Below, piece after piece: positions 1-10,065 of a DNA stretch of 64,000 nucleotides. The notes under the pieces are model-generated. The model was given only the letters and a program-made list of their open reading frames with translations, had not been told where the DNA came from and searched no databases. Each line of letters begins with the position of its first letter. Position 1 is the first letter of the stretch. The stretch is from Rhizobium esperanzae (GTDB lineage: Bacteria > Pseudomonadota > Alphaproteobacteria > Rhizobiales > Rhizobiaceae): contig NZ_JACIFY010000019.1 in the NCBI RefSeq assembly GCF_014197615.1, positions 88,565 through 152,564 of the forward strand, written 5' to 3'. Made by a program: the position numbers and the translations under genes.

Positions 1-492
1 GCCGCCATGCCGACCGCCGATGCCGAAGCCCTCTGGAACGGTGGCCGTGATGCCTATGACAACCTGCCCGAGACGATGATATCAGACGGCGACGGCAATC
101 CTTGCCGCCATTGCCTGCAGAATATCGAAGAGGGCGAGGAGTTCTTGGTTTTCGCCTACCGGCCCTTCCCGGCGCTGCAGCCCTATGCCGAGACCGGGCC
201 GATTTTCCTGCACAAACAGCCCTGCCGGCGCTACGCCGCCGAGGAGATCCAGCCGCCGGTGCTGGCGATGAGCCCCGATTTCATCGTCCGAGGCTACAAC
301 GAGGACAACCGCATCGTCTATGGCACCGGTGCCGTAACCCTCATCGGCGATATTGCATCCTATGGGGAAAAGCTGCTGGCGCGGCCTGACATCGCCTATG
401 TGCATGTGCGCTCGGCGCGCAACAACTGCTTTCAGTGCCGGATCAACAAGGTAAAAGCGCCGGCCTCTGTGGAGACCGGCGCCTTTGGTTGA
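1..492 (+). CDS. DUF1203 family protein (5' end outside window)
   Basis: Cytosolic protein of unknown function that matches the DUF1203 pattern: a GNPCRHCL cysteine segment near the N-terminus, then YAETGPIFLH, and a C-terminal NNCFQCRINK cysteine pair. The first ATG in the window is at position 7, but the frame stays open to base 1. Family members normally carry about ten more residues before the PTADAEAL region, so the true start probably lies upstream and this copy is partial. The gene converges on ald, whose stop lies 17 bases away. The family assignment is fairly secure; no biochemical role is known to me. Confidence 0.75.
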   Translation, partial: AAMPTADAEALWNGGRDAYDNLPETMISDGDGNPCRHCLQNIEEGEEFLVFAYRPFPALQPYAETGPIFLHKQPCRRYAAEEIQPPVLAMSPDFIVRGYNEDNRIVYGTGAVTLIGDIASYGEKLLARPDIAYVHVRSARNNCFQCRINKVKAPASVETGAFG

Positions 493-508
493 CCTAGAGT
501 CAGGAAGC

Positions 509-1627
509 TTACGCTACGTTCAGCACGCTTTCCGGTGCGAAGGCCTCATAGCCGAGTGCCTCGGCGACCGGCTTGTTGGTGATGCGGCCCTTGTGCACGT
601 TGAGGCCGTTCCTCAGATGCTTGTCTTCGGCAATGGCGCGCAGGCCTCGGTCAGCAAGCGCCAGACCGTGGACCAGCGTCGCATTGTTCAGCGCATGCGC
701 CGAGGTGACGGGGACTGCGCCCGGCATGTTGGCGACGCAGTAATGCACCACGCCATCGACCTCGTAGGTCGGATCGGAATGGGTGGTCGCATGTGAGGTC
801 TCGAAGCAGCCGCCCTGGTCGATGGCGACGTCGACGATGACGGCGCCCTTCTTCATGCCGGACAGCATCTCGCGGGTGACGAGCTTGGGTGCCGCGGCAC
901 CGGGGATCAGCACGGCGCCGATAATCAGATCGGCCGAGAAGACCTCCTCCTCCAGCGCCTGGATGCTGGAATAGCGGGTGTGGATGCGGCCAGCGAAAAT
1001 ATCGTCGAGCTGGCGCAGGCGCGGCAGCGACCTGTCGAGGATGCTGACATCGGCGCCGAGACCGGCAGCCATCCGGGCCGCGTGCAGGCCGACGACACCG
1101 CCGCCGATCACGGTGACCTTGGCCGGGAGCACACCCGGCACGCCGCCGAGCAGGATACCGAGGCCGCCATTGGCCTTCTGCAGGGCGGTTGCTCCCGCCT
1201 GGATCGACAGGCGGCCGGCGACTTCGGACATCGGCGCCAGCAGCGGCAGGCCGCCGCGCTCGTCGGTCACCGTTTCATAGGCGATCGCGGTAACACCGGA
1301 GGCGATCAGCCCCTTGGTCTGTTCGGGATCGGGCGCCAGATGCAGATAGGTGTAGAGTAGCTGACCGTCGCGAAGCTGCGCCCATTCGGAAGGCTGCGGC
1401 TCCTTCACCTTGACGATCATGTCGCACTTTTCGAAAATATCCCTCGCGGAGGCGGCGATCTTCGCGCCAGCCGCGGCATAGGCGGCGTCATCGGCGCCGA
1501 TGCCGGCGCCCGCCTTGGTCTCCACCCAGACTTCGTGGCCGTGGGCGACATATTCGCGCACCGAAGCCGGCGTCAGACCGACGCGATATTCATGATTCTT
1601 GATTTCCTTCGGGCAACCGACACGCAT
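509..1627 (-). CDS. ald: Alanine dehydrogenase
   Basis: Catalyses NAD-dependent oxidative deamination of L-alanine to pyruvate and ammonia (reversible), in the cytosol; in rhizobia it supports use of alanine as carbon and nitrogen source. The 372-residue length equals the family norm. The pyruvate-site residues R15, K75 (in VKVKEP) and H96 are present, as are the Rossmann glycines IGGGVVG near residue 175 and the VAIDQGG segment near residue 270. The ATG at 1627 was chosen over upstream in-frame starts because MRVGCPKEIK is the family N-terminus and AGGAGAGG precedes it. It is divergent from an Lrp-type gene, which is the usual position of the alanine-responsive activator AldR. Confidence 0.96.
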   Translation of the reverse strand: MRVGCPKEIKNHEYRVGLTPASVREYVAHGHEVWVETKAGAGIGADDAAYAAAGAKIAASARDIFEKCDMIVKVKEPQPSEWAQLRDGQLLYTYLHLAPDPEQTKGLIASGVTAIAYETVTDERGGLPLLAPMSEVAGRLSIQAGATALQKANGGLGILLGGVPGVLPAKVTVIGGGVVGLHAARMAAGLGADVSILDRSLPRLRQLDDIFAGRIHTRYSSIQALEEEVFSADLIIGAVLIPGAAAPKLVTREMLSGMKKGAVIVDVAIDQGGCFETSHATTHSDPTYEVDGVVHYCVANMPGAVPVTSAHALNNATLVHGLALADRGLRAIAEDKHLRNGLNVHKGRITNKPVAEALGYEAFAPESVLNVA

Positions 1628-1765
1628 GGGCGTTCCTCTCCTGTCATCTCCGCAATCGCGGGATCTCCTCAGAGGATGAATCCAACCACCAAGGCCGCGA
1701 AATGTCCTTGCAAAGACGATTTGCCGAGAGGCGATTTTTCGGCGATTATTGTGTTCTTTTCCACT

Positions 1766-1785
1766 TTCTTCGAAGGTTCTTCGAA
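1766..1785 (+). promoter_or_regulatory. Tandem TTCTTCGAA repeat ahead of the Lrp-type gene
   Basis: Two copies of TTCTTCGAA, at 1766-1774 and 1777-1785, lie one helical turn (11 bp) apart in the ald/regulator intergenic region; the second copy overlaps the ATG. The spacing would suit binding by an Lrp-type oligomer and autoregulation. That is inference: no consensus for this regulator is known to me, and the motif may simply be part of the leader. Confidence 0.3.
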
Positions 1786-2246
1786 TGGCCGATCTCGATA
1801 CCATCGATCTTGCGATTCTCAAGGCATTGCAGGCCAATGCCCGGATCACCAATGCCGAGCTTGCCGAGAGGATCGGACTGTCGCCTTCGGCCTGTTCGCG
1901 CCGGCTCGACATCCTGGAAAGAAGCGGCGTCATCGACGGCTACCATGCGCGGCTTTCGCACAAGGCGCTCGACTACAAGATGATCGCTATCGTGCATATC
2001 TCGCTCTCCGGCCAGTTTGCCAAGACGCTGGCGGAATTCGAGGCGGCGGTGAAGCTCTGCCCCAACGTGCTCGTCTGTTATCTGATGTCGGGCGAATACG
2101 ACTATATTCTGAGGGTCGCCGCCCGCGATCTCGAAGATTACGAGCGGATCCACCGCGACTGGCTTTCGGCCCTGCCCCATGTCGTCAAAATCAATTCGAG
2201 CTTCGCGCTCAGAGAAATCATCGACAAGCCGAATGTCGGGCTTTGA
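1785..2246 (+). CDS. aldR: Lrp/AsnC-family regulator, probable AldR
   Basis: 153-residue Lrp/AsnC transcription factor. An N-terminal winged HTH (ITNAELAERIGLSPSACSRR, residues about 21-40) is followed by an RAM/AsnC ligand-binding domain with the typical GEYDYILRV segment. It lies divergent from alanine dehydrogenase with 157 bp between the starts, the arrangement in which such regulators activate ald in response to alanine. The symbol is inferred from this context. ATG 1785 was preferred to an upstream in-frame start at 1749, because MADLDTIDLAIL is the normal Lrp N-terminus. Confidence 0.85.
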   Translation: MADLDTIDLAILKALQANARITNAELAERIGLSPSACSRRLDILERSGVIDGYHARLSHKALDYKMIAIVHISLSGQFAKTLAEFEAAVKLCPNVLVCYLMSGEYDYILRVAARDLEDYERIHRDWLSALPHVVKINSSFALREIIDKPNVGL

Positions 2247-2318
2247 GGCCTTGCATATTTGCCGAAAGCCTGCCCAGACTTTTCATGCGCGCGGGCGTTT
2301 CCCGCTCATTGGCAAATC

Positions 2319-3215
2319 ATGACATCGAAAACCCCAGGCTATATTTTCGCCCTGCTGGCGCTCACCATCTTTTCGCTGCAGGACGCCATCTCCAAACACC
2401 TGGCATCCGCCTATCCGCCGATCTTCGTGACGATGATCCGCTACTGGGCTTTCGCGCTTTTCACCATCGTCCTCGCCTCGAAGATGCGCGGCGGCCTCAA
2501 GGCGACGGCCCGCACCAAACGCCCCTTCCTGCAGGTGACGCGCGGCGTACTGCTTGCGGTCCAGGTGGTTCTGGCCATCACCTGTTTTGCCGTGATCGGC
2601 CTTGCCCGTTCACAGGCGATTTTTTCCGCGACGCCGATCCTGATCGCACTGCTGGCGATGCCGATCCTCGGCGAGCGGGTCGGGTGGCGGCGGTGGGCGG
2701 CGATCGGCGCCGGACTTTTCGGGGTACTGCTGATCCTGAAGCCGGAAGGCGAATTTTTCGATGTGAAGCTGCTTATCGCCGTCGCCTCCTGCTTCAACTT
2801 CGCCTTCTACGTCATCGCCACCCGCCTCGTCAGCCGCGACGATTCGTCGATGACGAGCTTCTTTTATACCGGCGTCGTCGGCGGCGTGACGATGACGCTG
2901 ATCGGGCCATTCTACTGGAGCTGGATGTCGCCGGGCGACTGGGGCTGGATGGCGCTCGTCTGCATGACCAGCATTTCCAGCCATTATTTCCTGATCCGCG
3001 CCTACGATATTCTCGATGCCGCCGCCGTCCAGCCGCTGACCTATCTGTCGCTTGTCTATGCCTCGATCATCGGCGTGACGATCTACGGAGAAACGCTGAG
3101 CTTCAACATGATCGTTGGCTCGGTCATCGTGGTCGGGGCCGGCATCTTCACCGTCTGGCGTGAACATGTGGTGGGACGCAGGGCGTCCGCCGCTGGAGTA
3201 CTGCGCGTCGAATAG
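2319..3215 (+). CDS. DMT/EamA family transporter
   Basis: 298-residue inner-membrane protein of the drug/metabolite transporter superfamily, with about ten hydrophobic segments arranged as two EamA repeats. It begins YIFALLALTIFSLQDAISKHL, and a repeat boundary lies near residue 145. Such proteins export amino acids or small metabolites; the substrate cannot be told from sequence. ATG 2319 starts the first membrane segment cleanly; the ATG at 2259 would add a non-membrane leader. It follows the Lrp gene by 72 bp and may be cotranscribed with it. The reading frame ends in TAG directly against a truncated SDR in the same frame. Confidence 0.85.
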   Translation: MTSKTPGYIFALLALTIFSLQDAISKHLASAYPPIFVTMIRYWAFALFTIVLASKMRGGLKATARTKRPFLQVTRGVLLAVQVVLAITCFAVIGLARSQAIFSATPILIALLAMPILGERVGWRRWAAIGAGLFGVLLILKPEGEFFDVKLLIAVASCFNFAFYVIATRLVSRDDSSMTSFFYTGVVGGVTMTLIGPFYWSWMSPGDWGWMALVCMTSISSHYFLIRAYDILDAAAVQPLTYLSLVYASIIGVTIYGETLSFNMIVGSVIVVGAGIFTVWREHVVGRRASAAGVLRVE

Positions 3216-3227
3216 GCTCCTAAGACG

Positions 3228-3779
3228 TTGGGCGCGGGACAGCCATCCGGGCGGCTCGATGTGCTCGTCAACAATGCGGGCATGATGCAGGAAGCTCTCG
3301 CCGAGGACATGACGCTGGCGGATTGGGAGCGGAACATCGCCGTCAATCTCACCACGCCCTTCATGCTGATCAAGGCCGCCCTGCCGCATCTCAGAGCGTC
3401 GACGGGCGCCATCGTCAATATCGGCTCGATCGAGGGTCTGGGATCGAACCCGAAACATGCGGCCTATTGTGCGTCCAAGGCCGGTCTTCACGGCCTGACG
3501 CGGGCAATCGCGATCGATCACGGAGCCGAGGGCATCCGCTGCAATGCGGTTGCCCCCGGCTGGATCGATACCGACCTCAACGTGGATTTCATCGAGAGCA
3601 TGCCGGACCCGCAGGCCTTCCGCCGAGCGATCGGCCGCATCCATCCCGTCGGACGGACAGGAAGGCCGGAAGAAGTGGCGTCACTGGTCGCCTGGCTTGC
3701 CTCGCCGGAAGCCGGCTTCGTCACCGGTCAGGTCTGGACCATCGATGGCGGGCGCATGGCGAAGCTGAGCCTGCCCTGA
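3228..3779 (+). pseudogene. Short-chain dehydrogenase lacking its N-terminal cofactor half
   Basis: 183 codons that begin at the middle of an SDR: DVLVNNAGMM, the catalytic set S...YCASK (Tyr and Lys in AAYCASKAG), and the C-terminal GQVWTIDGG are all present. The first 75-80 residues of the family, including the TGxxxGIG nucleotide loop, are missing. Only a TTG could serve as start, with no ribosome-binding site. The fragment is in the same frame as the preceding transporter gene and separated from it by its TAG and four codons, so it looks like the product of a deletion. It is unlikely to be an active dehydrogenase. Confidence 0.8.
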
Positions 3780-3950
3780 ATGAATGTGGGATGGCGAGTG
3801 CAGCGGTTTGCTTGTCACGCCGGCGCGTGAAACAGATCTAGAAAATGCTGAATCGCTTATATGATCGTTTCAGTGCAATTTTAGCCAAGCCACTAAAACC
3901 ATTTCAATTTTCGGACGCTATGCTCTCTTTCTGTATCCAAGGGAGACAGT

Positions 3951-4352
3951 ATGACCCGCAACTTGAAAATCACGGCGCGGAAGGCCGACCGGCAGAACTG
4001 CCGTGTCTTCGGCAGCGTCAAATATCTGAACAGCGAAATAGATGTCCGCATTCTCAACCTGTCGGTGACTGGCGCCGCCCTGGAGACGAAGACGCCGCTC
4101 CATGCCGCTTCCGGCAGCAAGGTGCGCATCGAAGCCGAAAATATCGGACTGCTCGAAGGCATCATCCGCTGGAAGCACAATGGCCGCATCGGCGTGCAGT
4201 TCGACGTGAATTCGAATGCTCGGGCACAGGTCTCCTCCTATTTCCGCTTTTTCCATAAGGAAATACGGCCGGTGCTGGCGGTACGTCAGCTGAGAGCCGC
4301 GACCAGCAGCGACCGCCCACCTCATTCGGCGGCGCCGACGCTGAAATCGTAA
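3951..4352 (+). CDS. PilZ-domain protein
   Basis: 133-residue cytosolic protein that is essentially a single PilZ domain, a family that binds cyclic di-GMP. The domain starts around residue 10 with an Arg-rich segment (RKADRQNCR) standing for the RxxxR motif, followed by NLSVTGAALE in place of the (D/N)xSxxG motif near residue 38. The last 35 residues look disordered. AAGGGAGA precedes the ATG. It would act as a receiver for cyclic di-GMP made by the cyclases further along this window. Its target is unknown. Confidence 0.85.
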   Translation: MTRNLKITARKADRQNCRVFGSVKYLNSEIDVRILNLSVTGAALETKTPLHAASGSKVRIEAENIGLLEGIIRWKHNGRIGVQFDVNSNARAQVSSYFRFFHKEIRPVLAVRQLRAATSSDRPPHSAAPTLKS

Positions 4353-4552
4353 AGCCGCATCGCTTCTGCGCCGGGAACGGCTGAGATCGTCCAGGAACTG
4401 CGGTTGGTGCCGGTGCCGCCCGCAGGCGATGAAGTTTCCAGATTTGCCGCCGTCGCCAGCAGCTTTACCACATCGCCCTAAAGTGCCTGCGCCTTGCCGA
4501 CCACTCGGGGCGCGATGGGGCCGACATCTTTGCCCCTCTGCGATGACGAACC
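4322..4552 (-). pseudogene. C-terminal remnant of an unidentified gene with an in-frame stop
   Basis: Read on the minus strand, this stretch gives a plausible coding sequence ending AMRLYDFSVGAAE and a TGA at 4322-4324. It contains an in-frame TAG at 4478-4480 and has no upstream start or ribosome-binding site. Codon use is GC3-rich like the neighbours. It overlaps the 3' end of the PilZ gene by 31 bases. I do not recognise the parent family. It most likely marks a gene mostly deleted when this intergenic region formed. Confidence 0.4.
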
Positions 4553-4725
4553 TGCTCGTGCCCTCCCCGCGAGTTCCAGTCGAACGACTTTACTAAAAGT
4601 TGCGTTTCAAAACCATTGCGCCTTTGCCGCTGATTGTTTTGCCGTCCTGTCATTTTCGCAGTGTACTCCTCGCCAAATCGTCCTAATTCTGACGGGCCGG
4701 ACGATGTTTTTGAAGGAGAGTTCAC

Positions 4726-6714
<1,989 letters not shown>

Positions 6715-6753
6715 GGGCAAGGAAATTTCGAGGAAGGCGCACTCGCGCCTTCC

Positions 6754-7722
6754 TCATTCGGCCGCAAGCGGGATTGCGGGTTCACGCAATTCGGCGATCC
6801 GGGCGTGGAAATCCGCCTGGTTCGGGCAATGGCTAAGCCGCGAGCGGAATGCGTCGATCATCCAGGTGGCGGCCGGCCCCGGCGGGTTGGCGAGGCGGCG
6901 CATCGAATAGATGGCATATTCTCCCTGCTCATAGGCATCCAGATCGAGATGGACGAGCGCGCCGCTCAGGAGATCGTCATGGATCAGGGACGCCGGAAGG
7001 CCGCCCCAGCCAAGGCCGGCCTTGATGAGCTGATGCTTCGTTGCAATATCGCTGACGCGCCATGTCTTGTAAGACAGAACGTTGAAATCCCGCCCCTTCG
7101 TCCGGCCCGATGCATCGGTGACGACGAGCTGCACTTCCTCGCGCACGTCACCGAGCGTCAGCGGCCGGTCGATTCCACCTAACGGATGGTTGCGCGCGGC
7201 GACCGGCATCATGAAGGAGTGACCGATCCGCTCGGTGACGACCGAATCGTCCTGCTTCATCACTGCGCCGCCGATCCCGATCGTCGCCTTGCCGCTCAAG
7301 ACCAGATCCATGACTACGCCCAACTCGCCGACGTTGAGGTTCAACGAAACGGAGGGGAACATCTCGCGGAATTCGTGGAGCACATCCACCACCGCCTTCG
7401 ACGGCACCATGACACTGATGGCGACGGAAACCTCGGCTTCGAGCCCTTCCTTCAGGCTCTTGACGCGCGCCCGCATGACCTGCAGGTCGCCGAGGATACG
7501 CCGCGCATCCTCCAGCATTGCCTTGCCAGCCTCCGTCAGCTTCGGCTGGCGAGCGCCGGAGCGCTCGAAAAGCGGCATTTCAAGCTGGGCTTCCAGATTG
7601 GCGATCGTATAGCTGACGACCGACTGGGCGCGGTTCAGCGCCCGTGAAGCGGCCGAAAAGCTGCCGGTCTCGGCAACGGTCAGAAATACCTGCAATTGAT
7701 CAAGAGTCGGGTTCGGAAGCAT
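6754..7722 (-). CDS. LysR-family transcriptional regulator
   Basis: 322-residue LysR regulator. The winged HTH occupies residues 1-60 (LDQLQVFLTVAETGSFSAAS, then the recognition segment RAQSVVSYTIANLE), followed by a periplasmic-binding-like effector domain. It is divergent from the azoreductase gene at 7862, and LysR proteins normally control the gene they diverge from, here probably in response to quinones, flavins or aromatic electrophiles. Start 7722 gives the standard MxNPTLDQLQ N-terminus; upstream in-frame starts would run through the operator. Confidence 0.9.
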   Translation of the reverse strand: MLPNPTLDQLQVFLTVAETGSFSAASRALNRAQSVVSYTIANLEAQLEMPLFERSGARQPKLTEAGKAMLEDARRILGDLQVMRARVKSLKEGLEAEVSVAISVMVPSKAVVDVLHEFREMFPSVSLNLNVGELGVVMDLVLSGKATIGIGGAVMKQDDSVVTERIGHSFMMPVAARNHPLGGIDRPLTLGDVREEVQLVVTDASGRTKGRDFNVLSYKTWRVSDIATKHQLIKAGLGWGGLPASLIHDDLLSGALVHLDLDAYEQGEYAIYSMRRLANPPGPAATWMIDAFRSRLSHCPNQADFHARIAELREPAIPLAAE

Positions 7723-7736
7723 CTTCCATCCATTCC

Positions 7737-7751
7737 ATCGATAGTTTCGAT
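7737..7751. promoter_or_regulatory. LysR-type box ATC-N9-GAT
   Basis: The spacer between the divergent lysR and azoR genes contains ATC-N9-GAT, a form of the T-N11-A LysR box, 15 bp ahead of the lysR start. A related TCGATAG half-site recurs about 35 bp nearer azoR. This fits autorepression and activation of azoR, but is inferred from motif and position only. Confidence 0.45.
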
Positions 7752-7861
7752 CGACATTATCACCGTTTTTTCGATAGCAGGCCAGACCTATTTTCCCTCT
7801 CGACACCGAGGCTCACCTCCCAGCAACGGGCCGTCAAATCCAATTCGAAAGGAAATGCATC

Positions 7862-8476
7862 ATGTCGTCCATCCTTCTCCTGACGTCCAGCCCGCGTGCC
7901 GATTCGCTCTCGACGCCGATCGCTGCCGATCTCGCCGAAAAGCTGAAGAGCCAGAAGCCGGGCAGCGTCGTCGTCCGCCGCGACCTCGCCGCCAGCCCGT
8001 TGCCGCATATCGATGACCTGTTCACCGGCGCGATCCGCAAGCCGGCGGAAGACCGCACAGCCGAAGAAATCGCTGCCATCAAAACCTCCGACGAACTCGT
8101 CGCCGAACTGTTTGCCGCCGACACGATCGTCATCAGCACCGGTCTCATCAACTTCAACATCTATTCCTCGCTGAAGACCTGGATCGACAACGTCGCCCGC
8201 GCCGGCGTGACCTTCAAGTACACGGAAACCGGCCCGGTCGGCCTGGTGACCGGCAAGAAGGTTTACGTCGTACTTACCTCCGGCGGCGTCTACTCGCAGG
8301 GACCGGCGGCTCCGTTGAACCATGCCGTGCCGTACCTGAAGTCCGTTCTCGGCTTCCTCGGCATCACCGATATCGAGACCATCTATGTCGAAGGCCTGGC
8401 CTTCGGTCCGGAAGCTGCCGAAAAGGCCATCGACGCCGCCAAGTCGCGCGTTCAGGAAATCGCGCTGGCTGCCTGA
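7862..8476 (+). CDS. azoR: FMN-dependent NADH:azoreductase / quinone reductase
   Basis: Cytosolic flavodoxin-like enzyme of 204 residues that uses NADH and FMN to reduce azo compounds and quinones by two electrons, which protects against thiol and quinone stress. The N-terminal phosphate-binding loop (LTSSPRADSLST, about residues 6-17) and the segment INFNIYSSLKTWIDNVARAGVTF are typical of AzoR. GAAAGGAAA precedes the ATG. It is divergent from the LysR regulator and is the likely regulated target. Confidence 0.9.
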   Translation: MSSILLLTSSPRADSLSTPIAADLAEKLKSQKPGSVVVRRDLAASPLPHIDDLFTGAIRKPAEDRTAEEIAAIKTSDELVAELFAADTIVISTGLINFNIYSSLKTWIDNVARAGVTFKYTETGPVGLVTGKKVYVVLTSGGVYSQGPAAPLNHAVPYLKSVLGFLGITDIETIYVEGLAFGPEAAEKAIDAAKSRVQEIALAA

Positions 8477-8528
8477 TCGGCTCTCAACGCTTACTGTAGT
8501 GCAGCGGCCGGCATTCGCCGGCCGTTTG

Positions 8529-9104
8529 TCATTTGTCGATGCCGGCGACAAAATCCCGGACTGTCGCGAGGATTTCGGCCGACAGATCCGCATCGGCAGA
8601 GATCCTGGCAAGGCCGACGCCGCCTGCCATCATGGCGAAGGCCGTGATCGCCTTGCGCCGCCTTTCGCCTTCCTCCGCTCCCGCGGCCTTGCTTGCCAAA
8701 GCTTCGAAATTACGCCTCAGCCCGGCCGTCGCGATCGCCCGCGCCTTCTCGCCGCTGCGGGACAGATCCGAGGTCAGCGCGGCAAAAGGGCAGCCTTCGC
8801 CGGGATTGTCGCGATGATAGGCGCTGACATAACGATCGGCGATATCGGCCGCGGTCATCTCGGCCGGGTTCACTCCTTCGGCCTCAAGCCCGCGTCTCCA
8901 TGAATCGAAGGCGAACTGGACCGCCTCGGCGACAAGATCATCGCGGGAGGCGAAGTGCTTGTAGAAGCCGCCGACAGTCAGCCCGGCTTCCTTCATCAGG
9001 TCGGCGACGCCGATACCGTCAAGCCCCTCCTCGCGCAGCCGCTTCGACGCGGTCTCGACGATCTTCTCGTGCGTCTTCTGTTTTTCCAGTTGCGAACGCC
9101 CCAT
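8529..9104 (-). CDS. TetR-family repressor
   Basis: 191-residue TetR repressor. The N-terminal HTH (residues about 12-58) includes IGVADLMKEAGLTVGGFYKHF, the form found in regulators of oxidoreductases and SDR enzymes, with a TetR_C-like ligand domain after it. Cys96 or so (GEGCPFAAL) is conserved in this subfamily. It diverges from the SDR gene at 9211 across a 106-bp spacer with two long direct repeats, so it probably represses that gene and itself. The ligand is unknown. Confidence 0.9.
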   Translation of the reverse strand: MGRSQLEKQKTHEKIVETASKRLREEGLDGIGVADLMKEAGLTVGGFYKHFASRDDLVAEAVQFAFDSWRRGLEAEGVNPAEMTAADIADRYVSAYHRDNPGEGCPFAALTSDLSRSGEKARAIATAGLRRNFEALASKAAGAEEGERRRKAITAFAMMAGGVGLARISADADLSAEILATVRDFVAGIDK

Positions 9105-9138
9105 CGGATTCTCCCCGCATTACGTCTTGACTTGCATG

Positions 9139-9177
9139 GATTACAATCATAATCCTTATAGATAACGATCATAATCC
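9139..9177. promoter_or_regulatory. Direct-repeat operator between tetR and SDR genes
   Basis: Two near-identical 17-mers, gattacaatcataatcc (9139-9155) and gataacgatcataatcc (9161-9177), stand 22 bp apart, two helical turns, in the AT-rich divergent promoter. They differ at two positions. Spacing and location suggest tandem TetR-dimer sites. Confidence 0.5.
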
Positions 9178-9210
9178 AGATCGTTGTCATTTCCAAGAGG
9201 AGCATGCATC

Positions 9211-9987
9211 ATGCGTCTAAGAAACAAGGTCGCTCTGATCACCGGCGGCAACAGCGGTATCGGTCTTGCAACCGCCAAGGTGTTCATCGATGAGGGTGCC
9301 AAGGTAGTGATCACCGGCCGCAACCCGGAAACGCTTGCCGCCGCCGAAAAGGCGCTTGGGGCCGGCGTGCTGGCGCTGAAGGTCGATGTCACCGATGCCG
9401 CCGCCATCGAGGAGGCCTTTGCGGAAGCTGCCGCAAAGGTGGGCAAGTTCGACATCGTCTTCGCCAATGCCGGCATCGGCGGCGCGACACCGCTCGGTGA
9501 CACGTCGCCGGAGCAGTTCAATCGGATCATCAGCACCAATCTGACGGCAGTGTTCTTCACCGTGCAATCGGCCCTGCCGCATCTCAACGACAGCGGCTCG
9601 GTGATCCTCAACGGCTCGGTGCATGCCGTGCTCGGCGCTCCCGGCTGGTCGGCCTATGCGGCCACCAAGGCCGCGGTGCGCGCGATGACGCGCAATATGG
9701 CGTCGGAACTCGCGCCGCGCGGCATCCGCGTCAACCAGGTGACTCCAGGCGGCACGAAGACACCGATCTGGTCGCCGATGGCACCGACAGAAGATGCGAT
9801 GTCGGCGCTCGAAGCTCGCATGGGCGGTCTGAGCCCGCTCGGTCGCATGAGCGAAGCCGACGAAATCGCCAAGGCGGCGCTCTATCTGGCGTCGGACGAT
9901 TCCGCCAATGTCACCGGCATCGAGATCACCGTCGACGGCGGCATGACAAGTGCGCCGTCCGGCGCCAAGACCTTCCGCACCGCCTAA
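9211..9987 (+). CDS. SDR-family oxidoreductase
   Basis: 258-residue classical short-chain dehydrogenase. The cofactor loop TGGNSGIG (residues 12-19), NAGIG (about 88-92), and the catalytic Ser, Tyr and Lys (GSVHAV...YAATK, about residues 137-157) are all present, ending with VDGGMT. An Arg in the position after beta-2 (ITGRNPE) suggests NADP preference. ATG 9211 fits the family N-terminus MRLRNKVALITGG, with GAGGAG upstream. It is probably repressed by the divergent TetR protein. Substrate unknown. Confidence 0.9.
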   Translation: MRLRNKVALITGGNSGIGLATAKVFIDEGAKVVITGRNPETLAAAEKALGAGVLALKVDVTDAAAIEEAFAEAAAKVGKFDIVFANAGIGGATPLGDTSPEQFNRIISTNLTAVFFTVQSALPHLNDSGSVILNGSVHAVLGAPGWSAYAATKAAVRAMTRNMASELAPRGIRVNQVTPGGTKTPIWSPMAPTEDAMSALEARMGGLSPLGRMSEADEIAKAALYLASDDSANVTGIEITVDGGMTSAPSGAKTFRTA

Positions 9988-9995
9988 GCAAATCG

Positions 9996-10025
9996 GACCC
10001 GGGCAATGCCAGAGTTGCCCGGGTC
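9996..10025. terminator. Hairpin between convergent SDR and MFS genes
   Basis: An 11-bp perfect stem (gacccgggcaa / ttgcccgggtc) with an 8-nt loop starts 8 bases after the SDR stop and lies 40 bases from the convergent MFS stop. There is no clean U-tract, so it may be a bidirectional transcript end or a stabilising hairpin. Confidence 0.5.
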
Positions 10026-10065
10026 TCCATCTTGCTCCAGGTTTCGGTCAGTCGCCGAAGGCTTC

